This document shows positions 1 to 5,702 of a stretch of 8,399 bases of DNA, piece after piece (within the stretch, counting starts at the first letter, position 1; each line of letters begins with the position of its first letter). The notes under the pieces were generated by a model. It saw nothing but the letters and a program-made list of their open reading frames with translations. It did not search any database and was not told where the DNA came from. Both the position numbers and the translations under genes were made by a program. Source of the stretch: Sulfuriferula multivorans (lineage in GTDB: Bacteria; Pseudomonadota; Gammaproteobacteria; Burkholderiales; Thiobacillaceae); assembly GCA_010365175.1 (NCBI GenBank), contig JAAFGW010000117.1, forward strand, positions 1 through 8,399, written 5' to 3'.

Positions 1-236
1 GTTGCCGGTTTGCCTGCCATCGCGTAGCCATTCCAACGTTGTGTGCGTATCGAGAGCTTACGCCGGTTTCTTTGTTAAGTGAACAGCATTGGGGCCAGAC
101 CACGGTTTCTATGCTTGATGGCCGTCAAGTAAGGCCGAACTGCAGAACTAGTCTCTTTACCTGTTCATCGGCCGTATGAATATCTGTCACGCTATTAGAA
201 ATCAACTGTGGCGTGCCATAAAACCCCCATCACCAG

Positions 237-644
237 CTACATCACCCACGCCAACGCCGCATACCGCGCCAGCTTTCCCACCGTCACCAGCACCAAAAAA
301 ACCGACACGCCGACGTGCAGCACACAGACAATCAGACACAGCGGATCGCCCACGATGGGCAGCCAAGCCAGCAGTAGGCTGGGGCGGCCGAAGCGTTTGA
401 ACCAGCGTTCGGCGCGCGCGATGTGCTGGTCGGCTTTTTCGCTGCGGCGCTGTACGGCTTCGCGGCCGAATCGGCCCATGGCGTAGGTGATAAGGCTGCC
501 GAGCACATTGCCGGCGGTGGCGGTGAGCACGCTGGCGACGGGGTCGCTGCCCTGGTGCAGGCGATAGAGCAGCAGCACTTCGGAGCCGCCGGGAAACAGG
601 GTGGACGACAGCAGGGCCGATCCGAACAGGGCCCAGTCAAACAC
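237..644 (-). CDS. yqaA: YqaA-family membrane protein, copy 1 (GTG start)
   Basis: This encodes a small inner-membrane protein of the YqaA branch of the VTT/DedA-like family, about 135 residues; E. coli YqaA is of similar length. The molecular role of YqaA is not established; relatives are linked to membrane lipid homeostasis. Hydrophobic stretches, the motif TLFPGGSE (residues 15-22), GNVLG and the segment LLLAWLPIVGDPLCL all match the family. The start aligned with the ATG of copy 3 is GTG here (644-642). Upstream the frame stays open into DUF3617 remnant sequence, so a longer start is unlikely. I count 13 substitutions against copy 3 plus the start change; eight fall in the last 30 or so codons, including a Cys for Gly. 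This could mean relaxed selection. It may still be expressed, but it has lost the intact upstream partner gene that copy 3 has. Confidence 0.7.
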   Translation of the reverse strand: MFDWALFGSALLSSTLFPGGSEVLLLYRLHQGSDPVASVLTATAGNVLGSLITYAMGRFGREAVQRRSEKADQHIARAERWFKRFGRPSLLLAWLPIVGDPLCLIVCVLHVGVSVFLVLVTVGKLARYAALAWVM

Positions 645-649
645 GGGGC

Positions 650-802
650 TTATTTGCTGCAATTGCTCAGACGTGTGGCGTTGTGTTTTTGGCTGAATTC
701 GCTCATGTCGTCTACCGACGGATTGAAACGACCTTCCATCATGACGTTGTAACCGGTGGCATGGCTGCTGCGTCTGGCGCGGCCGATTATGCGTGCCCCT
801 CC
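650..802 (-). pseudogene. DUF3617 gene remnant (3' 50 codons only)
   Basis: In the minus frame ending with TAA at 652-650, the sequence encodes the C-terminal 50 residues of the DUF3617 protein found complete at 5550-5984. The segment SHATGYNVMMEGRFNP is identical and both end in NCSK. Homology is lost near 802, where unrelated sequence leading to the fic gene begins. The signal peptide and about two thirds of the protein are missing, and no start codon or ribosome binding site is seen, so it is a truncated fragment. Its stop lies 5 bases before the GTG of yqaA copy 1, the same spacing as in the intact pair. Confidence 0.85.
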
Positions 803-867
803 ATTTCGACGATGGGTCTAAGTTGCGAAAAATTGCTTTGCTGGCAAACGCTGGGCATGAATTCCCC

Positions 868-1938
868 CTATCGCAACTCGTACCAGACACCCCGGCCAGC
901 ACCGCGCTGACTGAGGTGGCCTTGTTCTACCAAGGCGCGGAAATGCTGCTTGAGCGTGTTGCGATTTCCGTTGGTTAGTCGAATCGCGTCGCCCATGGTG
1001 ATGCGTCCATGTTCGCGTGCGAACTCGACAATCTGTAGCGAAAGCTCGGGTAAGGAAGCCAGGACGATTTTTTCACGCTCGACCTTGCGATTGAGACGGC
1101 GGACCTGCTCAGCAAGCGCGCGCAGGAAGAAGTTCAGCCAGGGTTGCCAATTCGGCGCACGCGTGCGGATCGTGCCTTGTGTTTGCCGCAACGCCAGGTA
1201 GTAGGCGTCCTTGCTTTGCTCGACCACGCTTTCGAGGGAGCTGTAAGGGACGTAGGCGTAGCCGGTCTGCAAGAGCAACAAGGTGGTGAGAACCCGGCTA
1301 AGCCGGCCATTGCCGTCCTGGAAAGGATGGATCTCAAGGAAGACTACAACCCAGATGCCGATCAGCAGCAGGGGGTGAAGCTGCGCAGTCTGGCGCTCTG
1401 CGTTGAACCATGCGATCAGTTCAGCCATCAAGGACGGTGTATCGAATGGCGTTGCGGTGGCGAAGACGACGCCCAGTTGTTGGCCGTCTTCGTCAAAGGC
1501 CACCACGTTGTTGGTGGAGGTCTTGTAATTGCCCCGATGCCAGGCATCTTTCTCGCTGTAGATCAGCAGGTCGCGATGCAACTGTTTGATATGGCTCTCG
1601 GTCAGCGCGATGTCCTGCCAGGACGAAAACACCCCTTCCATGACCTCGGCATAGCCTGCCACCTCCTGTTCATCCCGATTTGCGAAAGATTTGATCTGCA
1701 AATTGGCCAACAGGCGCTCAACCTCGCGATCGGACAGCCTGCTGCCCTCGATGCGGGTGGATGAACCGATGCTTTCGATGGTGGCGACCCGCCGCAATGC
1801 GGATAGCCGGTCTGGCGCCAGCGTACCGAGCGCCCGCCAAGCGCCCTTGAACTCATCGATGCTGGCGATGAGGCTCAGGATTTCCGGCGTGATCTGTACG
1901 GCATTCGAGGCGATCATGGGCACCAATACTACATCCAT
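868..1938 (-). CDS. Fic-domain protein AMP-transferase with winged-helix tail
   Basis: A 356-residue Fic family protein. Fic enzymes usually transfer AMP from ATP to a hydroxyl on a target protein; the target here is unknown. The catalytic loop HPFQDGNGRLSR is at residues 204-215, with catalytic His204 and the phosphate-binding GNGR present. An N-terminal inhibitory motif, STRIEG (residues 60-65, with Glu64 in the inhibitory position), fits the class in which the helix precedes the Fic core, so the enzyme is probably self-inhibited. A likely winged-helix region (about 295-356) contains TNGNRNTLKQHFRALVEQGHL, typical of Fic proteins with a DNA-binding-like tail. Neither the first ATG (1938) nor Met8 (1917) has a clear ribosome binding site. 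The gene sits between two yqaA copies, with no partner antitoxin gene visible, so it looks like a stand-alone enzyme rather than a FicT/FicA pair. Confidence 0.92.
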   Translation of the reverse strand: MDVVLVPMIASNAVQITPEILSLIASIDEFKGAWRALGTLAPDRLSALRRVATIESIGSSTRIEGSRLSDREVERLLANLQIKSFANRDEQEVAGYAEVMEGVFSSWQDIALTESHIKQLHRDLLIYSEKDAWHRGNYKTSTNNVVAFDEDGQQLGVVFATATPFDTPSLMAELIAWFNAERQTAQLHPLLLIGIWVVVFLEIHPFQDGNGRLSRVLTTLLLLQTGYAYVPYSSLESVVEQSKDAYYLALRQTQGTIRTRAPNWQPWLNFFLRALAEQVRRLNRKVEREKIVLASLPELSLQIVEFAREHGRITMGDAIRLTNGNRNTLKQHFRALVEQGHLSQRGAGRGVWYELR

Positions 1939-1967
1939 TTACACCCAATTAAACAGGGGCTCGTCAA
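1938..1967 (-). promoter_or_regulatory. Possible sigma-70 promoter for fic
   Basis: On the minus strand TTGACG (1967-1962) is followed after 18 bases by TGTAAA (1943-1938). These match the -35 box at five of six positions and the -10 box at four of six. Transcription would start near 1931, inside the first codons of the long fic reading frame, and would favour the internal ATG at 1917 as the real start. It lies in the short junction between fic and yqaA copy 2. The spacing is acceptable, but such matches are common by chance. Confidence 0.25.
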
Positions 1968-1989
1968 TGCGCACTGCAGGGTCTTTCAA

Positions 1990-2392
1990 CTACATCACCC
2001 ACGCCAGCGTCGCATACCGCGCCAGTTTACCCAGCGTCACCAGCAGCAGAAAAATCGGCACGCCGACGCGCAGCACACCAGCAACCAGACATAGCGGATC
2101 GCCCACGATGGGCAGCCAGGCCAGCAGCAGGCTGGGGCGGCCGAAGCGTTTGAATCAGCGTTCGGCGCGCACGATGTGCTGGTCGGCTTTTACGCTGCGG
2201 CGCTTTACGGTGTCGCGGCCGAAGCGGCCCATGGCGTAGGTAATGAGGCTGCCGAGCACATTGCCGGCGGTGGCGGTGAGCACGCTGGCAACGGGGTCGC
2301 TGCCCTGGTGCAGGCGATACAGCAGGAGGGCTTCGGAGCCGCCAGGAAACAGGGTGGACGACAGCAGGGCCGATCCGAATAGCGAACAACAC
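1990..2392 (-). pseudogene. YqaA-family gene, copy 2, broken
   Basis: The minus frame ending with TAG at 1992-1990 reads as YqaA from LFGSALLSSTLFPGGSE to the usual ending LAWVM. It is interrupted by an in-frame TGA (2157-2155) where copies 1 and 3 have TGG, in the segment AERWFKRFG. A 5-base deletion near 2383-2389 also throws the GTG start (2392-2390) out of frame. It therefore cannot make the full protein. Residues in the first half (QGSDPVAS, KADQH) agree with copy 1, while the last part (LVAGVLRVGVP) agrees with copy 3. Homology on the left ends within a few bases of the stop codon, so this copy lacks the non-coding flank that copies 1 and 3 share. Confidence 0.88.
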
Positions 2393-2402
2393 GGGGCAGT
2401 CC

Positions 2403-2420
2403 AACCTGCTTAGACAGGTT
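2403..2420. other. Hairpin after the TonB receptor gene
   Basis: AACCTG and CAGGTT form a perfect 6-bp stem around a 6-base loop, 17 bases past the receptor stop codon on the minus strand. No run of T follows on that strand, so an intrinsic terminator is not supported. It could be an mRNA 3'-end structure or chance. Confidence 0.3.
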
Positions 2421-2437
2421 CACTTGCGGCATGGTGG

Positions 2438-4723
2438 CTACCAAGTATACGCAGCAGAAATTCCAGTCACCCAGGTGCGACCGGGTGCTGGCTCGAAGAA
2501 GCGTTTACTGCCTTCATTGACGATGACGGACCCGATATATTGATGATCGCCGATATTGTCGATTCTGATAAATTCCTTGATGTGCCAGCGAGCAATTTTC
2601 TGTTCGATACCGGCGCGTATATTTGCGATGAAATAGGATGAAGAAAAATCGCTATTGCTGTCGTCGACCGCAATTTTTCCGCCGAATTTTCCTTCCAGCG
2701 CGGCTTCAAACCCGGTTGACGGATCGCGCCACGATAGCTGGCCGAACAAGGTTTGGTTCGGGACACCGGGGATGCGCTTTCCTGCGACGACTTTGGTGGC
2801 GTCTGAGCATGCACCATTACAGAATTCTTCTGTATAAATTGCGCGCAACAGCGATCCTGACAGCAACATGCCGACCCCATTCTTCCAATCTTTTTGCAGC
2901 ATCATTTCAATGCCTTCCCGCTGCGTTTTACCGGCGTTTTGATATACGGCGCGACCGCCTGAATTGGATAACACGGCAAGCTCGTTTTTTGTATCGACAT
3001 GAAAAATTGCCAGGTTGGCGTGAAAATCCTTTCCTGTCACCATCTTGATTCCTGCTTCATAGTTATTGCTGGTCGATGGTTGTAAATCGACATTGAGCCC
3101 CGATGCGCCGGTGCCAGCAGGACGATACGAAAGTTCATTGAGTGTGGGCGTTTCAAATCCTTTGCCATACGATGCATAAGCGTGCAGACGATCCGAGAAT
3201 TGGTAGGTTGCGCCAGCCACAGGATTGATCGAGTGAAATTGTATTGATCTCGAATCATCGCCATTTCCGGGCGCAATATAATAGTCTGTCGAGCGAACCT
3301 TGATTTGGCTGTTGCGTATTCCAGCTAGCATAATCCAGTGCCTATCCGGTTCCCATTGCGCCTGAAAATATTGATCGATGTTGTATACATTATTTTTTTC
3401 ATTGCGGCGCAGATTGCCCTTTACTCCCAGTTCGGTTCCAGAGAAATTTTCATAACCTTTCCGGTCTTCATCGAGATTGTCATAGCTGATACCTGCGCTC
3501 CATTGCAGTTTGCCCACACCCAATTTTTGCTCGCGTATCCAGCGCACATCCGCGCCGCCATACTGGCGTGAAAGATCTATCACGCCGCCTGCGCTGGACG
3601 GAGCAATCTGTGCGCTTTGCGGGATTGCCAAATACTGGACTGTGGATCGATCACCACCATAAATGGTGGCGTTGAGCGTGTTGCTTGCGTCGATTATTTT
3701 TTCGTAATTTAGGCCGATCTGTTGCTGGCGCACTGATTTGCGGGTGTTGAAGTTAATTGCACGTGGATCGACGCTGCGCGGATCTAACTCGAATTTTTCG
3801 CGCGTCAATCCTAACGGGTCTTGCACATCCGACATGCTGACCGCATTGCCAATCAAGGTGAGAGATGAATCGTCAGCGATCGCTATGCGCAGCTTTGCAT
3901 TGGCGTTGTCGCGCATGGCGGCGCTATGCGCACGGAAACCGTCGCTCTCGAAACGCGACGTACTGGCGACAAAATTGACGTCACCTTGTTGTCCCGATGC
4001 CTTCATGCCGTAGTGCTGGTAGCCATAACTGCCGTATTGCAAGAGCGGCGTGAGCGTTAGTCCGGGCTTTCCGCTTTCGGTAAAAACAGAAATTACGCCA
4101 CCGGATGAATTACCGTATAGAGATGAAAATGGACCGCGTAGCACTTCGATGTGGCTGGTTGACGTTAAATCGACATGAGATGTTTGGCTCTGGCCGTCCG
4201 GCATGGTCGCCGGAATGCCATCAACAAACAGGCGAAGCCCGCGTACCCCGAAAGTCGAACGCGCACCGAAACCGCGCGACGATATCTGCAGATCTTGCGC
4301 ATAATTTTGCCTATTTTGCACCACAATCCCAGGCACGCGCACCAATGACTCGGATAGATTGACTCTGGCATTACCGCTTTCAATTGCTTCCTGGTCGACG
4401 CGATCAATCGACAGTGGCAGATCAAAGCTGGATTGTCTTGACCGTGTCGGTGTCACGACGATGGTCGGCAGTATTGTTTCGGTTGCCACAACCGAATTTA
4501 CAGATTCGGCAGATGTTGCTTCGACATTGATATTCTTAGAATTGGCGGCTGTCGATACCGACATCAGAATCATGCATAAGGAATAGGGAATATATCGGGC
4601 TGCAATATTTAGTGCGGAATTTGGCACTGTACACACTGTACAAGTGAGGTCGGGTTTTTGGTGGCAGCCTCGACATAAGTAGCAAAATAATACATTAGCC
4701 AGGCGCGAACATTTACTGTTCAT
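2438..4723 (-). CDS. TonB-dependent outer-membrane receptor, YncD/PqqU type
   Basis: A 761-residue outer-membrane active transporter powered by TonB-ExbB-ExbD. It resembles E. coli YncD, shown to import the cofactor PQQ and renamed PqqU: shared stretches include NYAQDLQ..RGFG.RST.GVRG, VDGIPATMPDGQ.QTS, VEVLRGPFS.LYGN.SGGV, FETPT.NELSYR and YVGSVIVNE-like YIGSVIVNE. A candidate TonB box, TIVVTPTR, is at 87-94, the plug at about 100-215, and the barrel follows to a terminal Trp. PQQ as substrate is inferred from this similarity only. The ATG at 4723 has GGAG seven bases upstream, but the signal peptide (about 37-61) is then preceded by an odd cysteine-rich stretch. A GTG at 4627 (codon 33) would give an ordinary leader but has no ribosome binding site. 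The gene is AT-richer than its neighbours and flanked by yqaA copies, which suggests it was acquired. Confidence 0.93.
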   Translation of the reverse strand: MNSKCSRLANVLFCYLCRGCHQKPDLTCTVCTVPNSALNIAARYIPYSLCMILMSVSTAANSKNINVEATSAESVNSVVATETILPTIVVTPTRSRQSSFDLPLSIDRVDQEAIESGNARVNLSESLVRVPGIVVQNRQNYAQDLQISSRGFGARSTFGVRGLRLFVDGIPATMPDGQSQTSHVDLTSTSHIEVLRGPFSSLYGNSSGGVISVFTESGKPGLTLTPLLQYGSYGYQHYGMKASGQQGDVNFVASTSRFESDGFRAHSAAMRDNANAKLRIAIADDSSLTLIGNAVSMSDVQDPLGLTREKFELDPRSVDPRAINFNTRKSVRQQQIGLNYEKIIDASNTLNATIYGGDRSTVQYLAIPQSAQIAPSSAGGVIDLSRQYGGADVRWIREQKLGVGKLQWSAGISYDNLDEDRKGYENFSGTELGVKGNLRRNEKNNVYNIDQYFQAQWEPDRHWIMLAGIRNSQIKVRSTDYYIAPGNGDDSRSIQFHSINPVAGATYQFSDRLHAYASYGKGFETPTLNELSYRPAGTGASGLNVDLQPSTSNNYEAGIKMVTGKDFHANLAIFHVDTKNELAVLSNSGGRAVYQNAGKTQREGIEMMLQKDWKNGVGMLLSGSLLRAIYTEEFCNGACSDATKVVAGKRIPGVPNQTLFGQLSWRDPSTGFEAALEGKFGGKIAVDDSNSDFSSSYFIANIRAGIEQKIARWHIKEFIRIDNIGDHQYIGSVIVNEGSKRFFEPAPGRTWVTGISAAYTW
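4625..4642. repeat. 9-bp tandem duplication inside the receptor N-terminus
   Basis: CACTGTACA occurs twice back to back. On the minus strand, in the receptor frame, it encodes the tripeptide CTV twice (residues 28-33), creating a CxxC pair. Each unit contains the palindrome TGTACA, so a protein-binding site is also possible. If the true start were the GTG at 4627, this duplication would be almost entirely leader sequence. Confidence 0.9.
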
Positions 4724-4763
4724 TTACGTTCTCCAGCGTATACAAAACGACGATATCGCGCAT
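4713..4763 (-). CDS. Short upstream ORF (16 codons), candidate leader peptide
   Basis: An ATG at 4763 is preceded by a perfect AAGGAG (4775-4770) with 6 bases between them, a better ribosome binding site than the receptor's own GGAG. It reads MRDIVVLYTLENVNEQ and ends with TAA at 4715-4713, passing over the receptor start codon (4723-4721) in another frame. The receptor's GGAG lies inside this ORF. The arrangement fits translational coupling or a regulatory leader peptide. No family is recognised, and the ORF is short enough for chance to remain possible. The strength and placing of the ribosome binding site are the main argument for it. Confidence 0.4.
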   Translation of the reverse strand: MRDIVVLYTLENVNEQ

Positions 4764-4811
4764 GCCTTGCTCCTTGACATGCAAATCCGGAATTGCGGAT
4801 GCAGTGTGACT

Positions 4812-4830
4812 GTGTAATTTAAATTAACAC
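4812..4830. promoter_or_regulatory. AT-rich near-palindrome upstream of the receptor
   Basis: GTGTAATTTAAATTAACAC is a perfect inverted repeat apart from one extra A in the right arm. It lies about 90 bases ahead of the receptor ATG on the minus strand, in the most AT-rich part of the intergenic stretch, where a promoter or operator would be expected. No known regulator consensus is matched with confidence. Confidence 0.4.
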
Positions 4831-4877
4831 CTCATTTAAGAGAAAGGCTGACGAGAGCCATGCGAGGTTACACCTCA
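4825..4877. promoter_or_regulatory. Pair of T(A/T)ACACCTCA direct repeats
   Basis: TAACACCTCA (4825-4834) and TTACACCTCA (4868-4877) differ at one position and are 43 bp apart, about four helical turns. The second is part of a small inverted repeat, GAGGTTACACCTC (4864-4876), with a 5-bp stem. The first overlaps the AT-rich palindrome at 4812-4830. This looks like a regulator binding twice on one face of the DNA, but the regulator is unknown. Confidence 0.35.
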
Positions 4878-4996
4878 ATGCTTCTGCAGGAATTATGAAG
4901 AAGCACGATGTTTCAGTGGAATACCTGCATTTGGCTGCGCCCGACGTTCCGCCCGGCGTCTACCTTGATAGTAGCGGCTGTACTGGATGAACAATC

Positions 4997-5702
4997 GGGG
5001 ACAGACCACGGCTTCGAGATTTGATGGCCGTCAAGTAAGCCGAACTGCAGAACTAGTCTGTTTATCGACCGTTTGAATGCCTGTCACGCTATTGGAAATC
5101 AACTGTGGCTTGGCCAGAATAACGCCCACTACCTGTCTACATCACCCACGCCAACACCGCATACCGTGCCAGCTTACCCAGCGTCACCAGCAGCAGAAAA
5201 ACCGGCACGCCGACGCGCAGTACGCCGGCAACCAGACACAGCGGATCGCCCACGATGGGCAGCCAGGCCAGCAGCAGGCTGGGGCGGCCGAAGCGTTTGA
5301 ACCAGCGTTCGGCGCGCGCGATGTGCTGGTCGGTTTTTTCGCTGCGGCGTTGAATGGCTTCGCGGCCGAATCGGCCCATGGCATAGGTGATGAGGCTGCC
5401 GAGCACGTTGCCGGCGGTGGCGGTTAGCACGCTGGTTACGGGGTCGTCGCCCTGGTGCAGGCGATAGAGCAGCAGGGCTTCGGAGCCGCCGGGAAACAGG
5501 GTGGATGACAGCAGGGCCGATCCGAACAGGGCCCAGTCAAACATGGAAATTACTTGCTGCAATTGCCGAGGCGTGTGGCGTTGAGTTTTTGGCTGAATTC
5601 GCTCATGCCTTCCACTGCCGGGTTGAAGCGACCTTCCATCATGACGTTGTAGCCGGTGGCATGGCTGATGCCGCTGGCGCGGCCAACCATGCGCGGGCCA
5701 CC
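4997..5702. repeat. Direct repeat of about 0.7 kb, right copy
   Basis: Partner of 91-802. It begins GGGGACAGACCACGG, contains the same palindrome TTGATGGCCGTCAA (5021-5034), and continues through yqaA copy 3 into the 3' third of the intact DUF3617 gene, where similarity to the left copy ends. Because the genes are complete here, this copy is probably the original and the left one the duplicate. Recombination between the two would remove about 4.9 kb, including fic and the receptor. Confidence 0.85.
5137..5544 (-). CDS. yqaA: YqaA-family membrane protein, copy 3 (intact)
   Basis: A 135-residue predicted inner-membrane protein of the YqaA/VTT group. Visible marks are the N-terminal hydrophobic helix with TLFPGGSE (15-22), TATAGNVLGSL (about 38-48), a charged middle section from about residue 57 to 84 containing RRSEK and RAERWFKRFG, then LLLAWLPIVGDPLCL and a final hydrophobic segment ending LAWVM. 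E. coli YqaA shares the FLSATLLPGNSE-like, TATMGNSLGG-like and SWMPVVGDLLCLLAG segments. I chose the ATG at 5544, 5 bases after the DUF3617 stop; a TTG at 5562 would add six residues and overlap that gene. The tight spacing and weak own ribosome binding site suggest translational coupling. Function is not established; the pairing with a secreted DUF3617 protein hints at a cell-envelope role. Confidence 0.88.
   Translation of the reverse strand: MFDWALFGSALLSSTLFPGGSEALLLYRLHQGDDPVTSVLTATAGNVLGSLITYAMGRFGREAIQRRSEKTDQHIARAERWFKRFGRPSLLLAWLPIVGDPLCLVAGVLRVGVPVFLLLVTLGKLARYAVLAWVM

Larger units (their letters stand above)
91..802. repeat. Direct repeat of about 0.7 kb, left copy
   Basis: This segment matches 4997-5702 in the same orientation. 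It holds a leading non-coding flank (91-236), yqaA copy 1 and the 3' end of a DUF3617 gene. The flank opens with GGGGCCAGACCACGG, followed by the imperfect palindrome TTGATGGCCGTCAA (116-129) and a conserved block ending in GCAGAACTAGTCT. The partner has the same order with scattered substitutions and a deletion of about 9 bases near 164. Similarity stops near 802, inside the DUF3617 gene, so the unit was copied without regard to gene ends. The leading motif resembles intergenic sequence I associate with REP-type transposases in beta- and gammaproteobacteria. That link is from memory and is not proven here. Confidence 0.85.
4724..5136. other. Long intergenic stretch between receptor and yqaA copy 3
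   Basis: The left two thirds, up to about 4996, is the presumed leader and promoter region of the receptor on the minus strand, with the repeats listed separately. The right third (4997-5136) is the non-coding flank of the 0.7-kb direct repeat. I looked for a cobalamin-type riboswitch ahead of the receptor and did not find its conserved box. On the plus strand a 31-codon ORF runs from ATG at 4895 to TGA at 4990, with AGGA nearby upstream. It has no recognisable family and may be chance. Confidence 0.6.

Noticed and set aside
237..902. 221-residue minus-strand frame appearing to fuse a novel N-terminus to YqaA
   Set aside because: The extra N-terminal part is the DUF3617 remnant and junction DNA read in the wrong frame; the real gene starts at 644.
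1144..1764. 206-residue plus-strand frame opposite fic
   Set aside because: Antisense to the Fic core; its openness follows from the codon bias of fic.
2403..2420. Intrinsic terminator of the receptor gene
   Set aside because: The stem is only 6 bp and no T-run follows on the transcribed strand, so it is listed only as a hairpin.
4661..4675. CRGCH in the receptor N-terminus as a heme c attachment site
   Set aside because: It precedes the signal peptide and so would not be exported with a mature domain; no other cytochrome feature is present.
4724..4996. Cobalamin or other known riboswitch ahead of the receptor
   Set aside because: The conserved B12 box and helix pattern were not found on the minus strand; only short repeats are present.
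91..5702. CRISPR array or composite transposon
   Set aside because: The repeats are long, few and gene-bearing, with no spacers, no transposase gene and no matching terminal inverted repeats.
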